DNA from: an uncultured Coprococcus sp.
GTDB lineage: Bacteria > Bacillota > Clostridia > Lachnospirales > Lachnospiraceae
Reading direction: 5' to 3'
Length of the DNA stretch: 9,427 bases
Assembly (NCBI GenBank): GCA_900548315.1
Contig: URJU01000081.1
Span: forward strand, 1 to 9,427
Of the stretch, positions 1-5,327 are shown piece by piece. The position numbers and the translations under genes were made by a program. Below the pieces are notes generated by a model. It ran no database searches and was not told the DNA's origin. It saw only the letters and a program-made list of their open reading frames with translations. The first letter of the stretch is position 1, and each line of letters begins with the position of its first letter.

Positions 1-30
1 ATAAGTTTTGTTGTGAACTTAAAAGGTAAG

Positions 31-56
31 TTAGTTTATTCAATTAGTTTATTCAT
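31..56 (+). repeat. Two-copy 13-base tandem repeat in the rpmB leader
   Basis: TTAGTTTATTCA occurs at 31-42 and again at 44-55, separated by one base, giving a 13-base period directly before the ribosome binding site. Its role is unknown. It may simply be AT-rich leader sequence, or two overlapping weak -10-like elements. Confidence 0.6.
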
Positions 57-58
57 TG

Positions 59-67
59 AAGGAGGTG
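59..67 (+). promoter_or_regulatory. Ribosome binding site of rpmB
   Basis: AAGGAGGTG is a full-length complement to the 16S rRNA 3' end and sits 5 bases before the ATG at 73. It decides the start against the longer in-frame reading from position 13. Confidence 0.9.
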
Positions 68-72
68 CTATT

Positions 73-258
73 ATGGCAAAATGTTCAATTTGTGATAAAG
101 GTGCTCATTTCGGTATCAAAGTGAGCCACTCTCATAGAAGAGCAAACAAGATGTGGAAGTCAAATGTTAAGGCTGTTAAGGCTGTAGTTGATGGAACACC
201 TAAGAAGATTTATGTTTGCACATCTTGCTTAAGATCTGGTAAGGTCGAGCGTGCATAG
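73..258 (+). CDS. rpmB: 50S ribosomal protein L28
   Basis: This is the small basic ribosomal protein L28 of the large subunit, 61 residues, matching the usual length of the short bacterial form. The product begins MAKCSICDKG and carries two CxxC pairs (Cys4/Cys7 and the CTSC near residue 51), so it is the zinc-binding version rather than the cysteine-free paralogue. The family hallmarks are present: a Gly-rich N-terminus, an SHSHRRANK basic stretch and a VCTSCLRSGKV C-terminus. The ATG at 73 is chosen because a perfect anti-16S match (AAGGAGGTG, 59-67) lies just upstream. The in-frame extension to position 13 runs through that ribosome binding site and is not credible. The gene stands alone and is followed by a terminator hairpin 33 bases after the stop. 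Confidence 0.97.
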   Translation: MAKCSICDKGAHFGIKVSHSHRRANKMWKSNVKAVKAVVDGTPKKIYVCTSCLRSGKVERA

Positions 259-291
259 TAATTGCATAATATCACCGATTCAGTTCTGATA

Positions 292-327
292 AAAAAGAGC
301 AGTGATCAAATGATCACTGCTCTTTTT
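292..327. terminator. Bidirectional rho-independent terminator after rpmB
   Basis: A perfect 12-bp stem is formed by GAGCAGTGATCA (297-308) and TGATCACTGCTC (311-322). It is flanked by five A (292-296) and five T (323-327), which extend the pairing. Both strands therefore read as stem plus T-tract, so it can stop rpmB transcription rightward and any leftward transcript that passes the 50-aa reading frame ending at 328. The stop codon of that frame abuts the hairpin. Confidence 0.92.
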
Positions 328-480
328 CTATTTGCACGAAAAAATATATGACAAAAGCAGCAATATCACTATTACAAGGAACTGAACAAATCCATCTATA
401 AAATATCCGACTACCACTCCAACCGCTGTAAAGAAAAAAGCATAGCCGCAGAATTTACGCCAAATAAAAATCACCACCAT
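328..480 (-). CDS. Possible small membrane protein, 50 aa
   Basis: This short frame encodes 50 residues: a WRKFCGY basic N-terminus, a first hydrophobic segment (about residues 13-28) ending in an Asp-Gly turn, and a second very hydrophobic segment (about 32-47) ending SCK. The pattern of basic Cys-containing start, two membrane helices and Cys-terminated tail resembles small uncharacterised Clostridia membrane peptides known to the annotator from memory only. Its stop codon directly abuts the terminator at 292-327, consistent with a real gene end. Against it, no ribosome binding site is visible, and the ATG (with alternative GTG codons at 477 and 474) lies inside the 3' arm of the ytfJ terminator. 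Expression would need read-through or another promoter. A TAA three codons upstream of the ATG rules out a longer form. Confidence 0.45.
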   Translation of the reverse strand: MVVIFIWRKFCGYAFFFTAVGVVVGYFIDGFVQFLVIVILLLLSYIFSCK

Positions 481-511
481 AATGATTTACTATCATTATA
501 TGTGGTGATTT
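461..511 (-). terminator. Rho-independent terminator of the ytfJ operon
   Basis: Reading leftward, a long stem forms from two segments: 502-511 with 468-477 (10 bp) and 492-499 with 479-486 (8 bp), separated by a small bulge, with a five-base loop at 487-491. TTTTTATTTG follows on the minus strand (470-461). It lies 15 bases beyond the ytfJ stop. The plus strand has no T-tract, so this terminator is directional. Confidence 0.88.
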
Positions 512-526
512 CTCAATAATGCAGGA

Positions 527-943
527 TTACTCCTCCACTTTATCATCTGACTGTGCCATCTCATCTATAGCCTGATCGACCGCCGTCTCTTCCTCTGTTT
601 TGTCTTTCTTGAACAGTCCAACTATCTTGTCTATTACTTCCGGCGCCATATCTATTATCTTTGTGACCGCATCCTGATTCTTGAGGTTTACAAGTCTTGT
701 ACTTCCATTTGCTATAACAAGCACCGCAGACGGACTCATCTTTGCTCCTATACCCCCAGCAGCCTTGTTGCTATCCTGCTTATTGAAAGCCCCAGCAGCC
801 ATACCAAAATTCACATCCACAAGAGGAATGATGATCGTATCGCCCACATATACAGGCTCCCCCACAACAGACTTTGACGAAATAAACCCGTCCATACCGT
901 TAAATAGCGTACTAAGTGTTCCTTCAATATTGTTGTTTGCCAT
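527..943 (-). CDS. ytfJ: GerW/YtfJ family spore protein
   Basis: This 138-residue protein belongs to the YtfJ (GerW) family of soluble spore proteins, widely conserved in endospore formers. In Bacillus subtilis the family member is made in the forespore and has been linked to normal germination. Visible family features are an N-terminal NIEGTLSTLFNGMDGFI stretch, a VVGEPVYVGDTIIIPLVDVNFG core, a Gly/Ala-rich GAFNK...AAGGIGAKMSPSAVLVI loop, and a DMAPEVIDKI segment before a charged C-terminal tail (about residues 113-138) rich in Glu, Asp and Lys. The length is typical. The ATG at 943 has AGGAGG seven bases upstream, lying inside the last codons of the DUF2953 gene, whose stop ends one base before this start. 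The two genes are therefore translationally coupled. This is the last secure gene before the operon terminator. Confidence 0.93.
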   Translation of the reverse strand: MANNNIEGTLSTLFNGMDGFISSKSVVGEPVYVGDTIIIPLVDVNFGMAAGAFNKQDSNKAAGGIGAKMSPSAVLVIANGSTRLVNLKNQDAVTKIIDMAPEVIDKIVGLFKKDKTEEETAVDQAIDEMAQSDDKVEE

Positions 944-944
944 A

Positions 945-1847
945 TCAATTTCCTCCTGATATCTTCTTAAAACGCGACATTGTTATCTTTACATTCTTAT
1001 TCCATATAACTTTGAGAACACACACACCAACTGTCCATATCCTGATATATCCTTTGACCATGAGATCTCCCTCCAGCCTTTTTTGTTCAAAATCCGGAGT
1101 GATGTCTATGTGATCATAATACAGCGGAAACAGAACACTCATATAACCAAGGTGCTGTCCTGTGGATGCCGGATTACCTGTTCCATATACTATCTGTCCT
1201 TTAAGTTTTGAAGGTTTCAGGTGCTTTAACAAAGCCACAAGCTGAACCTTAACTACCCTTATCGCTTCCTTCGTCCTCACATTGTTCACAAGTTTAGTAT
1301 AGCCATCTTTTTTCTTTTTAAGACCTGCAATTTTCTCTGATATACTTTTATATTTTTCTGTGATGCTCCTGCACAATGCATCAAGTCTCCTGCCAATACG
1401 TCCAAGTATTCCTTCTGTCTTGTATTCAAACTCTTTATCTTCCAGTAGAAATTCCCTGTCCTCATTGTCAGCCGACGGAAATTCCTGTTCAAACGAAGTC
1501 TCTTTTTCATCAGATCCAGTTTTCATTTCATGGACAGGCTCATGTTCAACAAACCTTTCCTTATCGGTACCATCGACTTTTTTATTTTTCTCTGATCCAT
1601 ACAACGTACCGCCAAATAGCCTGAGTCTGTAATCAAGTCCATCACTTTGATCATACACCATCTTAAAACACAGAACAAAACCAAGCCATGTGGCCGTAAA
1701 TTTCGCCCATATGTCCTCCTGCTTTCTGGCATACAGCTTATATCTGACAGGGGCAAAGAGAACGAGCAGCGCCAGCAGGACCACTATCCCTATAAGCGAC
1801 AACACTATTATAAGTAATATTTTCAATATCAATAATACTATATGCAT
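945..1847 (-). CDS. DUF2953 domain-containing membrane-anchored protein (YtfI-like)
   Basis: This 300-residue protein of unknown biochemical function is recognised as DUF2953, the family of B. subtilis YtfI, which also precedes ytfJ. It starts with a long hydrophobic anchor (about residues 1-31) followed by APVRYKLYA, then a RLRLFGGTLYG segment near residue 75. A hydrophilic, acidic and Lys-rich linker spans roughly 85-175. The conserved C-terminal region holds GTGNPASTGQHLGYMSVLFP and an ITPDFEQKRLEGDL motif, ending in a basic tail. A body on one side of the membrane with a single N-terminal anchor is likely. The ATG at 1847 is preferred over an upstream in-frame TTG at 1853 because AAGGGG (1860-1855) is 7 bases from the ATG but only one base from the TTG. 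That site overlaps the stop of the preceding gene. Confidence 0.88.
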   Translation of the reverse strand: MHIVLLILKILLIIVLSLIGIVVLLALLVLFAPVRYKLYARKQEDIWAKFTATWLGFVLCFKMVYDQSDGLDYRLRLFGGTLYGSEKNKKVDGTDKERFVEHEPVHEMKTGSDEKETSFEQEFPSADNEDREFLLEDKEFEYKTEGILGRIGRRLDALCRSITEKYKSISEKIAGLKKKKDGYTKLVNNVRTKEAIRVVKVQLVALLKHLKPSKLKGQIVYGTGNPASTGQHLGYMSVLFPLYYDHIDITPDFEQKRLEGDLMVKGYIRIWTVGVCVLKVIWNKNVKITMSRFKKISGGN

Positions 1848-1858
1848 TCCCAATCCCC

Positions 1859-2188
1859 TTAGACTTCGACATTAAAGAATCCCTTTACATCAACGCCACC
1901 GGTCTTCTTATATATATCATCTATAATATCTCTGACAAGCCGTACAGCCTGAGCTCTGGAAGATGCAGCTCCAACTATATGTATAGAATCGGTCATCTCC
2001 TCATATATCTTCTGTCTAAACTCATTGAGCTCATATATCTCAAGTATACCATCGCCAAACAACGGAAGTGTGACAACAAACACCCCCGGTATATATCTGA
2101 CCTTGTGGAACCTTCTTATCCCTCTGACCATTCTAATAACCTGTCTGTCTCTAGCTCCTCCGATATAGAACTTGTCATCAATGACCAT
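1859..2188 (-). CDS. Unrecognised 109-aa protein in the ytfI-ytfJ operon
   Basis: I do not recognise this protein. It is 109 residues, soluble, with no signal peptide or membrane helix. The N-terminal half is basic (DKFYIGGARDRQVIRMVRGIRRFHKVRYIPG), followed by a beta-like VFVVTLPLFGDGILEIYEL, an acidic helix (FRQKIYEEMTDS), a short strand (IHIVGAAS) and a helix (RAQAVRLVRDIIDDIYKKTG), ending with VDVKGFFNVEV. The alternation of strands and helices suggests a compact alpha/beta domain. The ATG at 2188 is chosen over an in-frame GTG at 2197 because AGGTG (2199-2195) sits 6 bases from the ATG and overlaps the GTG itself. It lies 32 bases after the 472-aa gene, and its stop overlaps the ribosome binding site of the DUF2953 gene, so it is an operon member. 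Confidence 0.8.
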   Translation of the reverse strand: MVIDDKFYIGGARDRQVIRMVRGIRRFHKVRYIPGVFVVTLPLFGDGILEIYELNEFRQKIYEEMTDSIHIVGAASSRAQAVRLVRDIIDDIYKKTGGVDVKGFFNVEV

Positions 2189-2194
2189 AATCCT

Positions 2195-2199
2195 CACCT
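2195..2199 (-). promoter_or_regulatory. Ribosome binding site deciding the start of the 109-aa gene
   Basis: AGGTG on the minus strand is followed after six bases by the ATG at 2188. The alternative GTG start at 2197 is part of this same motif and has no convincing site of its own. Confidence 0.65.
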
Positions 2200-2220
2200 G
2201 TACAACCCAATAATATAAAT

Positions 2221-3639
2221 TTATTCTTCCATCATCTGTTTTATCACTATATAATCGGCTAAAAATTCACTCTGTTCACTGCATCTTGAAAGTGATCCCT
2301 GGATATACTCTTTTATCTCATCTGTGGTATTGAAGAAAACTGGTATATTTGAGAGTATCTTTGCCATGATCGCTCTGTTGACTGTCATTGAATTTCTTTC
2401 AAACAACTTTGCAAATTCATCCGCGAGTTTCTCCTTGCACGCAGCTATATAATCGCTGTCGACCTTAATCACACCTGCTATGGCAATATTGTCTATATCC
2501 ACAAACATACTTCCAGACAGCAGTTTATCCATCTTTTCAAGGGATCTGTAAGTCTCATCAAGACCGATCCTTGTTATATCATCTATAAATCCTGTTGTTA
2601 TGTCGTATACAGCAGACTCAAGCATAACCTTATGCTCTCCAGCGATCTCCTGTTCGCCTACGATATCATTCAGCATTGTATATACCGTCTCAAGCTCCCC
2701 GTCATCTGCCTTTACTGCGCTTGCAATGACTTCCATGGCTTTATGACATTTGTCTGATGTATTATTCCTCACAGATATTGCTAACAGCATAACATAGAGG
2801 TCATTCACAAGTTCAACAATGAGCATGTACTCTGTTACCACAGAATTGAGAAACTGAGCACTTCTGTCCAGAACATCTGCCAGTTTCCTGTAATCCTCTG
2901 CGCATAGATGTGCATAATCCGCATCTCTCAGTATGCCAAGGGCATTACGAAGATCTGGATACTCTGTCTCAAACCCCTCCGGCAACTTTATAAGCGCTGT
3001 ACTCTCAACCATATCTATGAACTGATCTAAGGACTCCTTCTCAACACCATTATATATATCAAGTGTATCTCCTAAAATGTCATAGAACCTGTTCTTAGTC
3101 ATGCGGATAGGCAGCTGTCCTATAAGTGACTGTAGCTTGGAGTTCACTGCGACCTTATCCGAATCTGCAAACACAAATCTAAATATTTCGTCTGCAAACG
3201 CTCCTGCATCTATGCCCTCTAGCTCCTTTTTCAACTCATCCGTCATATTCTCCGGATAACCGTATTCTTTTCTGTTTAATATATATTCATACATCTCGAA
3301 TGCATCAGTATATGATGTTAGTACCTTCATCTTGCGGGTTATTGTATCTCTAACATCAGATATAAGTCTGATATCAGAATCCACATCCTTGATATTTCCG
3401 TCAGCCAGATAATCACTCGCAAGCTTGTCTATGACGGTCTGACAATGAGCAATATATGGCTCATCTGGAACATCACCTTCCATGTGCATGTCCTTAAGTG
3501 TCAGATAATTGAGTGTAAACTTCTGACAGGCATACTCGAAGTTTGCTTTAAATGCTACATCAGCAAACACTCCCAGATTGGTGTCAAGATCTTTTTTTCT
3601 CTTTATATCAGTTATAAGTTTCTTTTCCTCGTTATACAT
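2221..3639 (-). CDS. Unrecognised 472-aa acidic helical protein
   Basis: I do not recognise this protein, and no catalytic motif, nucleotide-binding loop, signal peptide or membrane span is evident. It is 472 residues, acidic, and reads as almost continuous amphipathic helix. The N-terminus MYNEEKKLITDIKRKKDL is charged. A more hydrophobic helix lies around 265-295 (SVVTEYMLIVELVNDLYVML), and the protein ends IVIKQMMEE. The periodic spacing of leucine, isoleucine and acidic residues suggests an alpha-solenoid or helical-bundle scaffold, but this is inference. The ATG at 3639 is supported by GAGGT six bases upstream. It lies 61 bases after the rhomboid-like gene with no terminator or obvious promoter between them, and 32 bases before the 109-aa gene, so it is probably co-transcribed with the ytfI-ytfJ pair. 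Confidence 0.85.
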   Translation of the reverse strand: MYNEEKKLITDIKRKKDLDTNLGVFADVAFKANFEYACQKFTLNYLTLKDMHMEGDVPDEPYIAHCQTVIDKLASDYLADGNIKDVDSDIRLISDVRDTITRKMKVLTSYTDAFEMYEYILNRKEYGYPENMTDELKKELEGIDAGAFADEIFRFVFADSDKVAVNSKLQSLIGQLPIRMTKNRFYDILGDTLDIYNGVEKESLDQFIDMVESTALIKLPEGFETEYPDLRNALGILRDADYAHLCAEDYRKLADVLDRSAQFLNSVVTEYMLIVELVNDLYVMLLAISVRNNTSDKCHKAMEVIASAVKADDGELETVYTMLNDIVGEQEIAGEHKVMLESAVYDITTGFIDDITRIGLDETYRSLEKMDKLLSGSMFVDIDNIAIAGVIKVDSDYIAACKEKLADEFAKLFERNSMTVNRAIMAKILSNIPVFFNTTDEIKEYIQGSLSRCSEQSEFLADYIVIKQMMEE

Positions 3640-3700
3640 TTTATTACCTCTATCTAACTATATTTAATAACTGTGTATCCATGCCGCCTGATAACATCGG

Positions 3701-4567
3701 TCAGTTGTGGGTGTGCGTAAACAGATGATCCTGACAGTACTCTTTATTTCCAGAGCACTTTGAACAATATCTGAACTGAAGCTCCGGATAATCCTTATCA
3801 GTTCTTCCACACACAACGCACCTGTGTCCTATATTCTCTCTCTTTGCAGTGCGAACCTGTTTCTTGTAACTCCGCCTTCTCTTTATCTGTTTCGGCGCAA
3901 ATCTTCTGAAATTCTTGGTACTCAGATAAAATATCAAAAAACTTACAAGTGACATCGCTATATTCACACGACCCATAAATGTCTCATGCATAAAATAATA
4001 ACCCGTCATAAGTATATACAATATCGAAAGATACTTCATCTTGATAGGAATAATCATGGCATACAGAACACTCATATCCGGATAGCAAACCGCGATGGCT
4101 AGAAATATCGACATAAGTATATAATATGTTGATGCATATGAGACAAATTGTCCTGACTCTGCCATATACAGTGTGTTGACTGTATAGCTGTAATGGAATA
4201 CATATCGGCACAATATATGTGCTATCATCATTCCTGCCATTGTGAAAAGCATCGAACTGAACATATACAGGTTGTACAAAAACGCACCTATCGTCCTCTC
4301 AAGCAGATTGCCCAAACTGTAATAAAAAAACAGCATTACCAATGTTAGTATACTGAAATCCATACTAGGAGGTGTTATAATCCACGTCACAAGCCTCCAT
4401 ACCTGTCCATGCATCACAGCGTTGGGATCAAGCGTCAACATAAACAATACATTGGGGCAAAACATATAGAGAAGATATCCGATGCCATATCCTATTATGA
4501 GATACAATGTCAGATTGCGGATAACATATCTGCCAAACTTCATCTGCATTTTGCTGATTATATTCAT
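3701..4567 (-). CDS. Rhomboid-like membrane protein with C-terminal Cys/His zinc-finger-like tail
   Basis: This 288-residue polytopic protein has the rhomboid layout. There is a first helix (about 18-45), then HGQVWRLVTWIITPP, which matches the Trp-Arg loop of rhomboids, followed by at least four or five further membrane segments up to about residue 225. The catalytic serine motif GxSG expected in helix 4 is absent, as is a clear histidine partner in helix 6, so it is probably a proteolytically inactive pseudo-rhomboid. After a strongly basic linker (about 228-246) comes a cysteine/histidine cluster: Cys250, Cys253, Cys268, Cys271, Cys278, His281, His285 and His287. That is enough ligands for two zinc ions, and it probably faces the cytosol beside the positively charged linker. 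The ATG at 4567 follows AGGAGA at suitable spacing. It is the first gene of the leftward operon, downstream of a strong promoter. Confidence 0.82.
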   Translation of the reverse strand: MNIISKMQMKFGRYVIRNLTLYLIIGYGIGYLLYMFCPNVLFMLTLDPNAVMHGQVWRLVTWIITPPSMDFSILTLVMLFFYYSLGNLLERTIGAFLYNLYMFSSMLFTMAGMMIAHILCRYVFHYSYTVNTLYMAESGQFVSYASTYYILMSIFLAIAVCYPDMSVLYAMIIPIKMKYLSILYILMTGYYFMHETFMGRVNIAMSLVSFLIFYLSTKNFRRFAPKQIKRRRSYKKQVRTAKRENIGHRCVVCGRTDKDYPELQFRYCSKCSGNKEYCQDHLFTHTHN

Positions 4568-4606
4568 AGAAAATCTCCTGTCATACTTTTTAACTACACC
4601 TTATGA

Positions 4607-4635
4607 ATTATATAATATAAAAAATGAGTTTACAA
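4607..4635 (-). promoter_or_regulatory. Sigma-A-type promoter of the rhomboid-ytfJ operon
   Basis: On the minus strand TTGTAA (4635-4630) and TATAAT (4612-4607) are separated by exactly 17 bases. The -10 is a perfect consensus and the -35 matches four of six. Transcription would start near 4600, about 33 bases before the ATG at 4567. A vegetative-type promoter is notable for an operon ending in a spore gene; a sporulation-specific promoter nearer ytfJ was not found. Confidence 0.78.
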
Positions 4636-4665
4636 CAGTATAATAATTAAGATTTTCTAACGTAA

Positions 4666-4738
4666 GCTATAAGGCTGCGGCAGCCGTCGGCATTTGACAA
4701 GGTTTTCTCCACCTATATGCCGACAGTTACGCTATAGC
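4666..4738. other. Nested inverted-repeat structure, candidate structured RNA or dispersed palindrome
   Basis: GCTATA (4666-4671) pairs with TATAGC (4733-4738) as an outer closing stem. Inside are a GC-rich palindrome GGCTGC-G-GCAGCC (4673-4685) and a separate 8-bp stem of GTCGGCAT (4686-4693) with ATGCCGAC (4717-4724). The loop of the latter contains a further AGGT/ACCT pair. Together they form a three-way-junction-like fold in an otherwise AT-rich gap. It is not a standard terminator because neither strand has a T-tract after it. It lies between the LysM stop and the rhomboid promoter. It could be an intergenic dispersed repeat, an RNA processing site or a small RNA. No family was recognised. 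Confidence 0.55.
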
Positions 4739-4780
4739 ACTCTTTGCCCTATAGGAACAAGTCTGCCATTTCCACCTGCA

Positions 4781-5116
4781 TCACTTCTGAAAATCTGCAT
4801 ATTTTATCTCTATATCCCCTGCAAGCTCCGTCTTATATAAATTCGGATTGAATTTGAACAGATCATTTGGAGATACTCCTGTGTTCTTCAGAACATCTTC
4901 AAATGTATCTCCTTCTCTTACAGTATATATAAGAAAGTCTTCCTCTTCTATCACCGGGATACAGACCTCATCACCAGGCTGCATATTATACACATTAATA
5001 TACGGATTTGCCGATATTATATCGCAAAGTTTCACTTTATAAATCTTTGAAAGCTTATATAATGTATCTCCCTTCTTTACAACATGGATAACGCCATTAC
5101 ATGTATCAAAATTCAT
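4781..5116 (-). CDS. Protein with two LysM domains
   Basis: This 111-residue protein consists almost entirely of two LysM peptidoglycan/chitin-binding repeats. The first, about residues 10-55, is complete: IHVVKKGDTLYKLSKIYKV, then the IISANPYI helix and QPGDEVCIPV. The second, about 63-107, begins YTVREGDTFEDVLKNTGV with LFKFNPNL, but its end (GDIEIKYADFQK) departs from the usual strand. There is no signal peptide or catalytic domain, so it would act inside the cell or be assembled onto the developing spore, as with SafA-type LysM spore proteins; that role is inference. The ATG at 5116 follows AGGGG at 6 bases. It is transcribed divergently from the activase gene and separated by 213 bases from the operon downstream. 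I found no convincing promoter or T-tract terminator for it. Confidence 0.88.
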   Translation of the reverse strand: MNFDTCNGVIHVVKKGDTLYKLSKIYKVKLCDIISANPYINVYNMQPGDEVCIPVIEEEDFLIYTVREGDTFEDVLKNTGVSPNDLFKFNPNLYKTELAGDIEIKYADFQK

Positions 5117-5227
5117 AGTTTACCCCTGAATGCTTTTCTATACAATATTCCATTTTCACCGTATCGTTACCATATTTTTTGTTAAAAATTTTCATTTTAT
5201 CTGAATGGTTAAGTTTTTATAAAGTCA

Positions 5228-5256
5228 TTGTATTTTTTCAAGCCCTACACTATAAT
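5228..5256 (+). promoter_or_regulatory. Sigma-A-type promoter of the activase-dehydratase gene
   Basis: TTGTAT (5228-5233) and a perfect TATAAT (5251-5256) are spaced by 17 bases, about 70 bases before the ATG at 5328. Transcription should start near 5263, giving a leader of about 65 bases. The divergent gap 5117-5327 otherwise shows only AT-rich sequence; no operator palindrome or riboswitch was recognised. Confidence 0.8.
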
Positions 5257-5327
5257 AAAGTAGCTTTATCGGCAGAAATGTCGAATTAACACATTCAACA
5301 CACAAAAGAAATTGGAAGGGTTGTTTT

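Noticed and set aside
13..72. Longer in-frame N-terminus for L28 from position 13
   Set aside because: It would read through a perfect ribosome binding site at 59-67, and the extra residues are not part of the L28 family.
681..1113. Plus-strand open frames opposite ytfJ and the DUF2953 gene
   Set aside because: They have no ribosome binding site and low-complexity Ser/Pro/Leu content. They are shadows of well-supported minus-strand genes.
1848..1853. TTG start at 1853 for the DUF2953 protein
   Set aside because: The AAGGGG site is only one base away from it, too close for initiation, whereas the ATG at 1847 has ideal spacing.
2189..2197. GTG start at 2197 for the 109-aa protein
   Set aside because: The GTG is itself part of the AGGTG ribosome binding site that serves the ATG at 2188.
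4743..4757. CCTATAGG palindrome as a terminator for the LysM gene
   Set aside because: It is a short self-complementary octamer with no T-tract downstream on the minus strand.
5179..5185. TTGTTAA resembling half of a Rex redox operator upstream of the activase gene
   Set aside because: The second half-site is absent (TTTTCAT instead of a TTAACAA arm), so there is no palindrome to support it in an AT-rich gap.
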